A DNA stretch of 64,000 bases from Mycobacterium pinniadriaticum. GTDB taxonomy: Bacteria; Actinomycetota; Actinomycetes; Mycobacteriales; Mycobacteriaceae. The position numbers and the translations under genes were made by a program. The stretch covers positions 1 to 64,000 of the forward strand of contig NZ_JAPJDO010000026.1 of NCBI RefSeq assembly GCF_026242045.1. Reading direction: 5' to 3'. Positions 1 to 8,091 of this stretch are shown here, one piece after another; the stretch's first letter is position 1, and each line of letters opens with the position of its first letter. The notes below the pieces were generated by a model. It ran no database searches. It saw only the letters and a program-made list of their open reading frames with translations, and was not told the origin of the DNA.

Positions 1-129
1 TTCATGGTTGACCCCGCCCGTCTGCGACGCAAGCACCTCACCAGGCCGAACACCACGGCCAAATTTTCATCCTCCACCACCGGGCGCAGCCCCCCAGACA
101 GCTGCTCGCGGGAGAGAGACGACCCGTGA
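1..129 (+). CDS. Possible 3' end of an upstream gene (partial)
   Basis: The first reading frame is open from the window edge to a TGA at 127-129, which overlaps the GTG start of the SDR gene in a GTGA junction. About 42 residues are visible. They are rich in Arg, Ser, Thr and Pro and show no motif I recognise. The overlap is the usual form of translational coupling in this genome, and that is the only argument for a real gene. Frame 1 may be open by chance, because the GC content is high. The product cannot be named. Confidence 0.22.
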   Translation, partial: FMVDPARLRRKHLTRPNTTAKFSSSTTGRSPPDSCSRERDDP

Positions 130-971
130 ATCCCCTGCGCCGACTGACCGACGCCATCGCCCTGACCGGGATGCGTCCGCCCCTGAGCCTGCCGACCGGT
201 ATCAACATCGATCTGCGGGGTAAACGGGTGCTGGTGACCGGCGCCTCGTCGGGTATCGGCGCCGCCGGTGCCGAACTGTTCGCCGCACAGGGGTGCGATG
301 TCGTGGTCGTCGCGCGTCGCGCGGACCTGCTCGGCGAAGTCGTCGACCGGATCAGCGCCGCGGGCGGAACGGCGACCGCCATCTCGTGCGATCTGTCCGA
401 CCTCGACGCCGTCGACGCCCTGGCGCACGAGGCCGGCACGGTCGACATCCTGGTCAACAACGCCGGCCGGTCCATCCGCCGGCCGCTGGCCGAGTCGCTG
501 GACCGCTGGCACGACGTCGAGCGCACGATGATGCTGAACTACTTCTCCCCGCTGCGCCTCATCCGCGCGCTGGCGCCGGCCATGATCGAGCGCGGCGACG
601 GCCACATCATCAACGTCGCGACGTGGGGCGTGTTCAGCGAAGCCTCCCCCCTGTTCGGCGTATACAACGCGTCGAAGTGTGCGTTCAGCGCCATCAGCCG
701 CGTCATCGAAACCGAATGGTCCAGCCACGGTGTGCATTCGACGACGCTGTACTACCCACTGGTGGCCACCCCGATGATCGCGCCGACCAAGGCCTACGAC
801 GGCCTGGCCGCCCTGTCGGCCGAGGAGGCCGGACAGTGGATGATCGACGCCGCCCGGCACCGTCCGGTGCGGATCGCCCCACGCATGGCCGTCACCGCGC
901 GCGCCCTGGACATCGTCGCACCCGGTGCCGTCAGCCGGGCCATGAAGCGTCAGCGCTTGCAGCCCAACTGA
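126..971 (+). CDS. Short-chain dehydrogenase/reductase (Rv0547c-like)
   Basis: A 281-residue NAD(P)-dependent SDR. The cofactor motif TGASSGIG lies near residues 38-45 and NNAG near 114-117; the catalytic Tyr and Lys are in YNASK near residue 181. The position 13 residues before the Tyr, normally the catalytic Ser, is Trp in a Thr-Trp pair, so the canonical triad is incomplete. The GTG start at 126 has a purine-rich ribosome site (GGGAGAGAG, 110-118). The VOC gene follows 15 bases downstream on the same strand. As I recall, Rv0547c in M. tuberculosis has the same neighbour. The substrate is unknown. Confidence 0.85.
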   Translation: MNPLRRLTDAIALTGMRPPLSLPTGINIDLRGKRVLVTGASSGIGAAGAELFAAQGCDVVVVARRADLLGEVVDRISAAGGTATAISCDLSDLDAVDALAHEAGTVDILVNNAGRSIRRPLAESLDRWHDVERTMMLNYFSPLRLIRALAPAMIERGDGHIINVATWGVFSEASPLFGVYNASKCAFSAISRVIETEWSSHGVHSTTLYYPLVATPMIAPTKAYDGLAALSAEEAGQWMIDAARHRPVRIAPRMAVTARALDIVAPGAVSRAMKRQRLQPN

Positions 972-986
972 GGTAGACACGAGAGC

Positions 987-1373
987 ATGGAGATCCTCGC
1001 GAGCCGGATACTGTTCCGGCCGTCGGATTACGCACGCTCGGTGGCGTTCTACCGCGACACGCTCGGCTTGGCCATCGCCCGCGAATACGGCGGCGGCACG
1101 GTGTTCTACGCCGGCCAGTCGCTGATCGAACTGGCCGGCCACGGCGCACCTGCGAAACCCGGCGGGCCCTTCCCCGGCGCGCTGTGGCTGCAGGTCCGCG
1201 ATCTCTACGCCACCCAGACCCAGCTACAGGACCGCGGTGTCGCGATCGCGCGCGAGGCCCGCCGCGAACCCTGGGGCCTGCACGAGATGCACGTCAACGA
1301 CCCGGACGGGGTGGCGCTGATCTTCGTCCAGATTCCCGACGATCACCCGTTGCGCCGGGACACCCGCGACTGA
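987..1373 (+). CDS. VOC (glyoxalase/bleomycin resistance) family protein
   Basis: A 128-residue, single-domain vicinal-oxygen-chelate protein made of two beta-alpha-beta-beta-beta modules. The first starts at ILFRPSDYARSVAFYRDTLG and the second carries MHVNDPDGVALIFVQ near the C-terminus. Conserved Glu and His metal-ligand positions can be picked out (IEL near residue 47, HEMHVNDPDG near 100), but the metal and substrate cannot be assigned. It starts with ATG at 987 behind a CGAGAG ribosome site and is probably co-transcribed with the SDR upstream. The matching gene in M. tuberculosis is Rv0546c. It ends 8 bases from the convergent DUF3349 gene. Confidence 0.83.
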   Translation: MEILASRILFRPSDYARSVAFYRDTLGLAIAREYGGGTVFYAGQSLIELAGHGAPAKPGGPFPGALWLQVRDLYATQTQLQDRGVAIAREARREPWGLHEMHVNDPDGVALIFVQIPDDHPLRRDTRD

Positions 1374-1381
1374 GGCGCTGC

Positions 1382-1693
1382 CTAGTGCGTTTCGAGCGGC
1401 CAGCCCACCGAGGCCAGCCGTCCGGCAACCTGATGCATCTCTTCGGGATTGGGTTCCTTCTCGATGACCTCGCGTACGGCGTCGCGGATCTGGTCCGCGG
1501 TCACCGGAGTATCGAAATCCGCTGCGCGCAAGATCGATTGGGCCGCCTGGATGACCTCATCCTCTGACAGCGACCTCTTCAGCAGGGCCAGCAGCGGGTA
1601 ATAGTCCTTGGGCGGAACACCTTCGGGGTAGCCCTTGTGCAGCCAGTCCAGGATGTTTTCGAGGAGCTGGGGACGTTGTTCGTCGACGGTCAC
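1382..1693 (-). CDS. DUF3349 domain protein (first copy)
   Basis: A 103-residue cytoplasmic protein of the mycobacterial DUF3349 family, small helical proteins of unknown function. The family signature is clear: GYPEGVPPKDYYPLLALL near residues 21-38, then LSEDEV and a C-terminal GWPLE. A second copy at 3505-3807 has the same blocks (GYPDGVP, LSEEEV, GWPLD) at roughly 45% identity by eye. It is the last gene of a minus-strand run pitA, small membrane protein, DUF3349, with 7 bases between it and the membrane protein gene. That context ties it to phosphate transport only by position. Confidence 0.82.
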   Translation of the reverse strand: MTVDEQRPQLLENILDWLHKGYPEGVPPKDYYPLLALLKRSLSEDEVIQAAQSILRAADFDTPVTADQIRDAVREVIEKEPNPEEMHQVAGRLASVGWPLETH

Positions 1694-1700
1694 CGCAACC

Positions 1701-1985
1701 TCACTTCTTGGGAAGCATCGGGAAGAGGTCGATACCGAAGTGATGCATGACCGTCGCCCGGGTGATCCAGGCGACAGCCGTCACAATCACGAAGGCGACG
1801 AAAAGGAAGAGCAGGATCCCCAGGTACTTCAGCGCCGGGTTGGGCTTATGGATGACGTGATCGGCTTCCTCACCACCCGCGCCGAACGAGTACGCCAGCA
1901 TGCCGGTCGCGAAGATCGCCGGCAGGCCGGCACCGAGGATCAGCCCGACCACCAGCACCTTGAAGATGGATTCGAAGTACGTCAT
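1701..1985 (-). CDS. Small two-helix membrane protein (Rv0544c-like)
   Basis: A 94-residue integral membrane protein with two hydrophobic helices (about residues 8-34 and 54-76), separated by a charged loop containing a Glu-Glu-Ala-Asp-His-Val-Ile-His run. The C-terminus MHHFGIDLFPMLPKK adds two more His. I chose the ATG at 1985, which gives the complete first helix and sits 29 bases after the pitA stop; the same frame stays open upstream but would run through pitA in the wrong frame. Rv0544c lies beside pitA in M. tuberculosis as well, so an accessory role in phosphate transport is a reasonable guess with no direct evidence. Confidence 0.78.
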   Translation of the reverse strand: MTYFESIFKVLVVGLILGAGLPAIFATGMLAYSFGAGGEEADHVIHKPNPALKYLGILLFLFVAFVIVTAVAWITRATVMHHFGIDLFPMLPKK

Positions 1986-2014
1986 CAGCGTGTCCCTTTT
2001 GTTTGTCTTGGCGA

Positions 2015-3271
2015 TCAGACCGTGGCCGTGGGCTTGATCGGCTTGGACTCCTTGGCGGCTGCCCGGACGTCGGCGGGCACCACGGAGTTGGTCGAGGTGT
2101 CCCAATCGGCGTTGACGTTGCTGGAGTCGACCTTCTGCTGCTGGGCGCGCCACCACATGTACCCCGAGAGCCCGACCAGGATGAGGAAGATCAGCCCGTC
2201 GCCCATAAGCGCCGAGTTGGTGACGTTCTTGACCCCGTAGGACAGCCAATAGGCCAGGGCACCGACCAGAGCCGCGGCGGGCAGCGTGACCAACCAGGCC
2301 ACCGCCATCCGCCCGGCGACCGCCCAGCGCACCTCGGCGCCCGGCTTGCCGACTCCGCTGCCGAGGATCGAACCGGTGGCGACGTGGGTGGTGGACAGTG
2401 CCATACCGGCGGCGCTGGAGCTGAGAATGATTGCCGCCGAAGACGCCTCAGCGGCCAGGCCCTGCGGCGACTCGATCTCCACCAGCCCCTTGCCCAGCGT
2501 GCGGATGACCCGCCAGCCGCCGATGTAGGTGCCCAGGCCGATCGCGAGCGCGCAGCTGAAGATGATCCAGAACGGCAGGCCCTGTTCCTTCACGTCGCCG
2601 GTCAGATGGCCGGTGGTGATCAGGGCCAGCGCGATGACACCCATGGTCTTCTGCGCGTCGTTGGTTCCGTGCGAGAGCGCGACCAGCGACGCGGTGGCGA
2701 TCTGGCCCCAGCGGAAGCCTTCCTCACGGCGCCGCGCCAGCACCTTCTGAGTGATCCGGTACACCAGCCAGGTGCCGCACATGGCCACGATGCCCGCGAT
2801 GACCGGTGCGGCGACCGCGGGGATCAGCACCTTCTGGGTGACGCCGCTCCAGTTGACGCCCTTGGTGCCCAGCGCTGCCAGTCCGGCGCCGATCAAGCCG
2901 CCGAACAGCGCGTGCGACGAGCTGGACGGAATGCCGAACAGCCAGGTCAGCAGGTTCCACAGGATGCCGCCGATCAGGCCGGCGAAGATGATGGTCAACC
3001 CCATCGACGCGTCGATGCCCGGCAGGAGTTGACCGGTCTTGCCGTCCTGCACCTTGAGCACCGATGTCGTCACCGTAACGGCGACCTCGACGGAGAGAAA
3101 CGCGCCGACCAGGTTCAGGATGCCGGCGAGCAGCACGGCGGTCTTCGGCTTGAGAGCACCGGTGGCGATGGAGGTCGCCATGGCGTTGCCGGTGTCGTGG
3201 AATCCGTTGGTGAAATCGAAAGCCAGTGCTGTGGCGATCAGCAACACCAGGATGATCATCTCCGCGCTCAT
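2015..3271 (-). CDS. pitA: Low-affinity inorganic phosphate transporter
   Basis: A 418-residue inner-membrane Pi transporter of the PiT family, which imports metal-phosphate complexes with protons. The N-terminal PiT signature is intact (FDFTNGFHDTGNAMAT, residues 18-33) and a second inverted-repeat signature appears as ALSHGTNDAQKTMGV near residue 200, both diagnostic. About ten membrane helices flank a central loop. The ATG at 3271 gives a normal family length. It heads a minus-strand operon with the 94-residue membrane protein and DUF3349. Compared with the remembered M. tuberculosis order, the pitA block points the opposite way to its neighbours. Confidence 0.93.
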   Translation of the reverse strand: MSAEMIILVLLIATALAFDFTNGFHDTGNAMATSIATGALKPKTAVLLAGILNLVGAFLSVEVAVTVTTSVLKVQDGKTGQLLPGIDASMGLTIIFAGLIGGILWNLLTWLFGIPSSSSHALFGGLIGAGLAALGTKGVNWSGVTQKVLIPAVAAPVIAGIVAMCGTWLVYRITQKVLARRREEGFRWGQIATASLVALSHGTNDAQKTMGVIALALITTGHLTGDVKEQGLPFWIIFSCALAIGLGTYIGGWRVIRTLGKGLVEIESPQGLAAEASSAAIILSSSAAGMALSTTHVATGSILGSGVGKPGAEVRWAVAGRMAVAWLVTLPAAALVGALAYWLSYGVKNVTNSALMGDGLIFLILVGLSGYMWWRAQQQKVDSSNVNADWDTSTNSVVPADVRAAAKESKPIKPTATV

Positions 3272-3504
3272 AAGTCAGATTGTGCTGGGTGAGATGACCC
3301 TTTGACCAGCGGCCAAAGGTCCCCGAACTGCACATTTGCGAACGTCCCGCAGCTGTTCATCGGCTGTTAACCTTGGAGCCGTCCATGATTCGTTCAGGCC
3401 GACGGATCAGGGGTACAACACGGGGGACGCGGCGAGCATTCGCGCCGCTTAGGATTCGTGAAGTCCACCGGGCGCCCACACGCCCCCGCCAGGGAGATTC
3501 CGCG
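3272..3504. promoter_or_regulatory. Divergent promoter region of pitA and DUF3349-menE
   Basis: This 233-base gap holds the promoters for pitA (leftward) and DUF3349-menE (rightward). It is somewhat AT-richer around 3340-3372 than the flanks. An AGGGAG ribosome site at 3491-3496 sets the GTG start of the rightward gene at 3505. I could not find a convincing pair of core-promoter hexamers or a PhoP/RegX3-type direct repeat by eye. Confidence 0.4.
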
Positions 3505-3807
3505 GTGACCAAATTCCTCACCAAGATCGTGGCCTGGATCAAAGCCGGCTACCCGGACGGGGTTCCGCGCCCCGACCAGGTGCCGCTGTTCGCGTTGTTG
3601 CGTAGGAGATTGAGCGAGGAGGAGGTCATCGCCGTCGCCAACGCGCTGCTCGACCGGGGCGACTTCGACCACATCGACATCGGGGTGCTGATCACCGAGA
3701 TCACCGACGCGTTACCCACTCCCGAGGACATCGACCGCGTTCATGACAAGCTGGCCGCCTTCGGTTGGCCGCTGGACGATCCACGAGACAGCGAGGACCC
3801 GCAATAG
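3505..3807 (+). CDS. DUF3349 domain protein (second copy, Rv0543c-like)
   Basis: A 100-residue DUF3349 protein with the blocks GYPDGVPRPDQVPLFALL, LSEEEV and FGWPLD. The frame is open upstream to 3373, but the GTG at 3505 preceded by AGGGAG is the best start and gives the family's usual length. Its 3' end overlaps the 5' end of the menE frame by up to 43 bases, so the two are probably co-transcribed and coupled. It is a paralogue of the gene at 1382-1693 on the other strand; together they bracket the pitA block. Function unknown. Confidence 0.82.
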   Translation: MTKFLTKIVAWIKAGYPDGVPRPDQVPLFALLRRRLSEEEVIAVANALLDRGDFDHIDIGVLITEITDALPTPEDIDRVHDKLAAFGWPLDDPRDSEDPQ

Positions 3808-5003
3808 CCACTCTGCGAGCGCTCGCCATCCCGCCCGGCCCCTCGGCGCAATCACTGATGGCCGCCCTTGACGGCGTCCTCGACGCGCGCGACGGGCCCC
3901 TGGTCCCGGTTCCCGCCGGTGATCTGCGCGAAAGCGAGTTGCTGACAACGTCTTTACGGGTCGGTGAGGAGATCAACGACGACGTCGCACTGGTGGTGCC
4001 GACGTCGGGAACCACCGGTACCCCCAAGGGCGCGATGCTCACGCCGGCGGCACTGATCGCCAGCGCGGCGGCCACCCATGACCGCCTCGGCGGCCCGGGC
4101 AGCTGGCTGCTGGCATTGCCGACCCACCACATCGCCGGAATACAGGTACTGGTGCGCAGCCTGCAGGCCGGCACCGTACCGGTCGAGTTGGACCTCACAG
4201 CGGGCTTCGATGTCACCGAATTGCCCACGGCCGTGGCACAACTCGGCTCCGGTCGGCGCTACACCGCGCTGGTGGCCACCCAGCTCGCCAAGGCACTGCT
4301 CGACCCCGAGGCCACGGCTGCGCTTAGCGAACTCGACGCGGTGCTGCTGGGCGGTGGGCCCGCCCCGCGGCCGGTCCTGGAGGGCGCGCAGGCCGCTGGT
4401 ATCGCGGTGGTGCGGACCTACGGCTCCAGCGAAACCGCCGGCGGCTGCGTCTACGACGGTGTACCGCTAACCGGGGTGAGGATCCGCCTCGACAACGGCA
4501 CCGAGCCCGGCCAGGGGCGCATCGTCATCGGCGGGCCGACACTGGCCATGGGCTACCGCAACCCGCCAGATCCGAACCCCTTCGCCGAACCCGGCTGGTT
4601 TCGCACCGACGATCTCGGCATGGTCGACGAGTCCGGCACCCTGAGGGTGCTGGGCCGCGTCGACGAAGCGATCAGCACCGGCGGACTGACGGTGATGCCC
4701 GCGGCGGTCGAGGCGGTGCTGTCGCGGCATCCGGCGGTCGCCGACTGTGCGGTGTTCGGCCTGCCCGACGACCGGTTGGGCGAACGGGTGGTGGCCGCTG
4801 TGGTGCTTATCACCGGCGCGCCGGAACCGGTGCTGGACGACATCAGGGCGTACCTCACCCAGTGGCTGGACAGCACGGCCGCACCCCGTGAACTGCACTT
4901 TCTCGACGAGCTGCCGCGCCGGAGCATCGGCAAGCTCGACCGCCGGGCGCTTCGCGAGCGATTCGCCGACGGCGATGACCTCCCCGGCGGCTACGGCTGG
5001 TGA
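3765..5003 (+). CDS. menE: o-Succinylbenzoate-CoA ligase (menaquinone synthesis)
   Basis: An AMP-forming acyl-CoA synthetase that activates o-succinylbenzoate in menaquinone biosynthesis. The phosphate-binding motif TSGTTGTPKGAML lies near residues 79-91, followed by GSSETAGG, the FRTDDLG adenosine motif and the C-terminal GKLDRRAL with the catalytic Lys. The protein is at most 412 residues; M. tuberculosis MenE is shorter as I remember it, so the true start may lie downstream of the TTG at 3765, possibly just after the DUF3349 stop at 3807. menA, the next pathway step but one, is at 19.0 kb. Confidence 0.88.
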   Translation: MAAGRSTRQRGPAIATLRALAIPPGPSAQSLMAALDGVLDARDGPLVPVPAGDLRESELLTTSLRVGEEINDDVALVVPTSGTTGTPKGAMLTPAALIASAAATHDRLGGPGSWLLALPTHHIAGIQVLVRSLQAGTVPVELDLTAGFDVTELPTAVAQLGSGRRYTALVATQLAKALLDPEATAALSELDAVLLGGGPAPRPVLEGAQAAGIAVVRTYGSSETAGGCVYDGVPLTGVRIRLDNGTEPGQGRIVIGGPTLAMGYRNPPDPNPFAEPGWFRTDDLGMVDESGTLRVLGRVDEAISTGGLTVMPAAVEAVLSRHPAVADCAVFGLPDDRLGERVVAAVVLITGAPEPVLDDIRAYLTQWLDSTAAPRELHFLDELPRRSIGKLDRRALRERFADGDDLPGGYGW

Positions 5004-5043
5004 ACAATGGTTTGCACACCCACACAGAGGGGATAGCAAAGCT

Positions 5044-5913
5044 ATGGACGAACTGAAGTTTCTCGAACTGCACGGCGACCGGGTGGCCTACCTGGATCAA
5101 GGCCAGGGCGAGGTGATCCTGCTGCTGCACGGCATGGCAGGCAGTTCGCAGACCTGGCGGTCGGTGCTTCGCCCGCTATCCCGCAAGTACCGGGTGATCG
5201 CACCTGACCTGCTCGGTCACGGCAGTTCGGCCAAACCCCGCAGCGACTACTCGCTGGGCGCCTTCGCGGTGTGGCTGCGCGACTTTCTCGACGAACTCGG
5301 GGTGGCGCAAGCCACCATCGTGGGGCACTCGCTGGGCGGCGGGATCGCGATGCAGTTCGTCTACCAGCACCCCGACTACTGCCGGCGGCTGATCCTGATG
5401 AACAGCGGCGGACTGGGGCCCGATGTCGGATGGACGCTGCGGCTGCTCTCGGCGCCCGGCGCCGAGCTGATCATGCCGATCATCGCGCCCCCACCGGTGT
5501 TGACCGCCGGCGAGCGGGTGCGGTCCTGGTTCGGCAAGCTGGGCATCTCCTCGCCCCGGGGCTCGGAGATCTGGAACGCCTACAGTTCGTTCGCCGACGC
5601 CGAGACCCGCCAGGCGTTTCTGCGCACGCTGCGGTCGGTGGTCGACTATCGCGGCCAAGCCGTCAGCGCGCTGAACCGGCTGCACGTCACGGATATGCCG
5701 GTGATGGCCATCTGGGGTGACCAGGACGCCATCATTCCCGTCGAGCACGCCCACGCCGCCCACCGGGCCCGCCCGGACGTCCGGGTCGAAGTGCTGACCG
5801 GGGTCGGGCACTTCCCCCAGGTGGAGCGGCCCACCGAGGTGGTCGACCTGATCGACGACTTCATCGCCACCAACGCCGGCGCGGACATCGAGCAGCCCGC
5901 CACCCAGGCGTGA
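5044..5913 (+). CDS. Alpha/beta-fold hydrolase
   Basis: A 289-residue alpha/beta hydrolase. The oxyanion loop is LLLHGMAGS (residues 27-35), the nucleophile elbow GHSLGG has Ser96, the acid is probably the Asp in WGDQDAI and the His is in GVGHFPQVE near the C-terminus, so the triad looks complete. The ATG at 5044 is chosen because it has a GAGGGG ribosome site and gives a normal N-terminal strand; the frame is open further upstream inside menE. It follows menE by 40 bases and overlaps the next gene by GTGA. Its substrate is not known, and a thioesterase-like role in menaquinone synthesis is only a thought. Confidence 0.85.
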   Translation: MDELKFLELHGDRVAYLDQGQGEVILLLHGMAGSSQTWRSVLRPLSRKYRVIAPDLLGHGSSAKPRSDYSLGAFAVWLRDFLDELGVAQATIVGHSLGGGIAMQFVYQHPDYCRRLILMNSGGLGPDVGWTLRLLSAPGAELIMPIIAPPPVLTAGERVRSWFGKLGISSPRGSEIWNAYSSFADAETRQAFLRTLRSVVDYRGQAVSALNRLHVTDMPVMAIWGDQDAIIPVEHAHAAHRARPDVRVEVLTGVGHFPQVERPTEVVDLIDDFIATNAGADIEQPATQA

Positions 5914-6311
5914 GCGGGCCCGCCCAGCGTTTCGCGGCCGCGAAGGTCGCCCGGCTGGCCACCTTCACTCCCGACGGTCCCCCGCATCTGGTGCCCATCG
6001 TGTTCGCCGTTGCCGCGTCGGTGGTGTACACCGCCGTGGACGGCAAGCCGAAATCCAGCCACCGGCTTCGTCGGCTGGCCAATATCGAGGCCAACCCCCG
6101 GGTCTGCATCCTGGTCGACCACTACGACGACGACTGGTCGCAGCTGTGGTGGATACGGGCCGACGGGATCGCGACGATCCACCACGACGGGTCGATGTGT
6201 GACCGGGGGCGGGCCCTGCTACGGGCGAAATACCCGCAATATCAGTCTGTTCGGCTGGACGGCCCGGTGATCACCGTGGACGTCGACCGGTGGTCGTCCT
6301 GGTCCGGTTGA
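5910..6311 (+). CDS. F420-binding PPOX-class split-barrel protein (TIGR03668-like)
   Basis: A 133-residue split beta-barrel protein of the pyridoxamine-oxidase-like superfamily. The N-terminus (KVARLATFTPDGPPHLVPI) is the typical first strand pair, and KPKSSHRLRRLANIEANPRV followed by VDHYDDDW matches the TIGR03668 group of F420-dependent oxidoreductases, which includes the biliverdin reductase Rv2074-type proteins. F420 is made by all mycobacteria. The GTG start overlaps the hydrolase stop in a GTGA junction, so the two are translationally coupled. Biliverdin reduction is a family-based possibility, not shown here. Confidence 0.8.
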   Translation: MSGPAQRFAAAKVARLATFTPDGPPHLVPIVFAVAASVVYTAVDGKPKSSHRLRRLANIEANPRVCILVDHYDDDWSQLWWIRADGIATIHHDGSMCDRGRALLRAKYPQYQSVRLDGPVITVDVDRWSSWSG

Positions 6312-6342
6312 TTCGTGAGCACAGCCCGTACGCTGGGGACTT

Positions 6343-7698
6343 GTGAGTATCGGTCGCAGGGAAGCGGTCGCGGTCACCGTCGGCGTGCTGCTGGTGGTCG
6401 CGGCGTTCGTCGTACCGCATCTGCACCTGGGCATCGTCACTCCCCTGATCAACAGCACGCCGGCGCAGATCAAGAGCTTCGCCGACACCGCACCGATCTT
6501 CGGCTGGTGGAACGCCCACGTCGGCTGGGGCACGGTGCCCGCAATCCTGATCGGGCTCGCGGCCGTCGTCTGGGGTGCATCGCTGGCACAGCGGCTGCCC
6601 TGGCGGTCGCTGACCCTGGTGGTGTGGGTGACGTCGATGTCGTGGGCATTCGCGCTGGCGATGATCGACGGGTGGCAGCGTGGCTTTGCCGGCCGGCTCG
6701 CCGCCCGCCACGAATACCTGCGGCAGGTGCCGACGATCACCGACATCCCCGAGGCGCTGCGCACGTTTTCCAGCAGAATCCTTGACTTCCAGCCCAATTC
6801 ATGGATCACCCACGTGTCCGGCCATCCGCCGGGCGCGCTGCTGACCTTCGTCTGGTTGGACCGCATCGGGTTGGGTGGCGGGGCATGGGCCGGCCTGTGG
6901 TGCCTGCTGTTCGGGTCGTCGGCGGCCGCGGCGATCCTGGTGGCCGTACGCGCCCTCGCCGGCGAGGAGACCGCCCGCCTGGCGGCGCCGTTCGTCGCCG
7001 TCGCGCCGACGGCGATCTGGATCGCGGTCTCGGCCGACGGCTACTTCGCGGGCGTGGCGGCATGGGGTATTGCCCTGCTGGCCTTGGCGGTTCGCCGGCC
7101 GGGCCGCTGGCCGGTGCTGATGTCCGCGGCGGCCGGCCTGGTGCTGGGCTGGGCGATCTTTCTCAACTACGGCCTGGCGCTGATGGCGCTTCCGGCCGCC
7201 GCGGTACTGATCTGCGCATCCTCCTGGCGGGCCGCGGTCCGCGTGCTGATTCCCGCGGCGCTGGCAGCGCTTGCCGTGGTGGGCGTGTTCGCGATCGCCG
7301 GGTTCTGGTGGTTCGACGGATACACCCTTGTCCAGCAGCGCTATTGGCAGGGCATTGCGCTGAATCGGCCGTTCCAGTATTGGAGCTGGGCCAACCTCGC
7401 ATCCGTGGTGTGCGCGATCGGGCTGGGCAGCGTGGCCGGCATCGGCCGGGTGTTCGACATCGAAGCGATCAAGCGGCGCTCGGGCCTGCATCTGCTGGTG
7501 CTGGCAGCCTTGCTGGCCATCATGTTCGCCGATCTGTCGATGCTGTCCAAGGCCGAAACAGAACGGATCTGGTTACCGTTCGAGGTCTGGCTTACCGCCG
7601 CCGGTGCCCTGCTGCCCGTCCGATCCCACCGATGGTGGTTGAGCCTCAACGTGATCGGGGCCGTGGCGCTCAACCACCTCATCTTGACGAACTGGTAA
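6343..7698 (+). CDS. Polytopic membrane protein, GT-C glycosyltransferase-like (Rv0541c-like)
   Basis: A 451-residue integral membrane protein with about 10-11 helices. The large first external loop (roughly residues 45-170, including WITHVSGHPPGALLTFVWL) followed by many helices resembles GT-C lipid-phosphosugar glycosyltransferases, though I see no clear DxD or DE catalytic pair. The GTG at 6343 has a TACGCT -10 element eight bases upstream (6329-6334), which suggests a leaderless mRNA. Its 3' end overlaps the convergent small membrane protein gene by 126 bases. Rv0541c is the positional equivalent. A role in cell-envelope glycan assembly is inferred. Confidence 0.78.
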   Translation: MSIGRREAVAVTVGVLLVVAAFVVPHLHLGIVTPLINSTPAQIKSFADTAPIFGWWNAHVGWGTVPAILIGLAAVVWGASLAQRLPWRSLTLVVWVTSMSWAFALAMIDGWQRGFAGRLAARHEYLRQVPTITDIPEALRTFSSRILDFQPNSWITHVSGHPPGALLTFVWLDRIGLGGGAWAGLWCLLFGSSAAAAILVAVRALAGEETARLAAPFVAVAPTAIWIAVSADGYFAGVAAWGIALLALAVRRPGRWPVLMSAAAGLVLGWAIFLNYGLALMALPAAAVLICASSWRAAVRVLIPAALAALAVVGVFAIAGFWWFDGYTLVQQRYWQGIALNRPFQYWSWANLASVVCAIGLGSVAGIGRVFDIEAIKRRSGLHLLVLAALLAIMFADLSMLSKAETERIWLPFEVWLTAAGALLPVRSHRWWLSLNVIGAVALNHLILTNW

Positions 7699-8091
7699 CA
7701 CCCGGTCGCCGACCAGGTAGAGCAGTGCGGCACCCCACACCACCGCCAGCGCTATCCAGAAGCCGGCCTGGTAGTTGCGGTCCAGCACGGTGAGGTTGTC
7801 CAGGTGCTGTCCGGGCTTGTTGTACACCGGAATCGCCAGCAGGACCAGGACCACCGTCAGCAGCGCGGCCACCAACACGGGCGTCCACCACCGGTGCGGG
7901 AGCAGACGATGCCCGGCGAACCCGAGAGCCACGCACACCGGGGCGAACACCGCATCATGCAGCAGCACGCCGATCAGCGCCCACACCACGATGCGGATGA
8001 TCACCTCGGTGGAGTTGTCGGCCACCAGCACCACACCGTAGATGCCGAGCGCCACCCCGATGAGCACGAGGATCACCCTCGTCGCGGTCAC
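7573..8091 (-). CDS. Small polytopic membrane protein, last gene of the molybdopterin/GT2 operon
   Basis: A 172-residue protein with four likely helices (about residues 4-24, 29-55, 63-87 and 105-125), then a hydrophilic tail of about 45 residues. The GTG at 8091 overlaps the stop of the upstream oxidoreductase gene in a GTGA junction, so translation is coupled. The last ~42 codons lie antisense to the end of the Rv0541c-like gene; this tail is Gln, Gly and Pro-rich and looks like a reading of the opposite strand, so the functional part may end near the fourth helix. It is probably a membrane partner of the molybdopterin enzyme. No family name can be given with confidence. Confidence 0.65.
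   Translation of the reverse strand: MTATRVILVLIGVALGIYGVVLVADNSTEVIIRIVVWALIGVLLHDAVFAPVCVALGFAGHRLLPHRWWTPVLVAALLTVVLVLLAIPVYNKPGQHLDNLTVLDRNYQAGFWIALAVVWGAALLYLVGDRVLPVRQDEVVERHGPDHVEAQPPSVGSDGQQGTGGGKPDLER

Noticed and set aside
2003..3292. 429-codon open frame on the plus strand across pitA
   Set aside because: It is a high-GC antisense frame with Arg/Gly/Gln-rich, low-complexity sequence, whereas the minus strand encodes a textbook PiT transporter.
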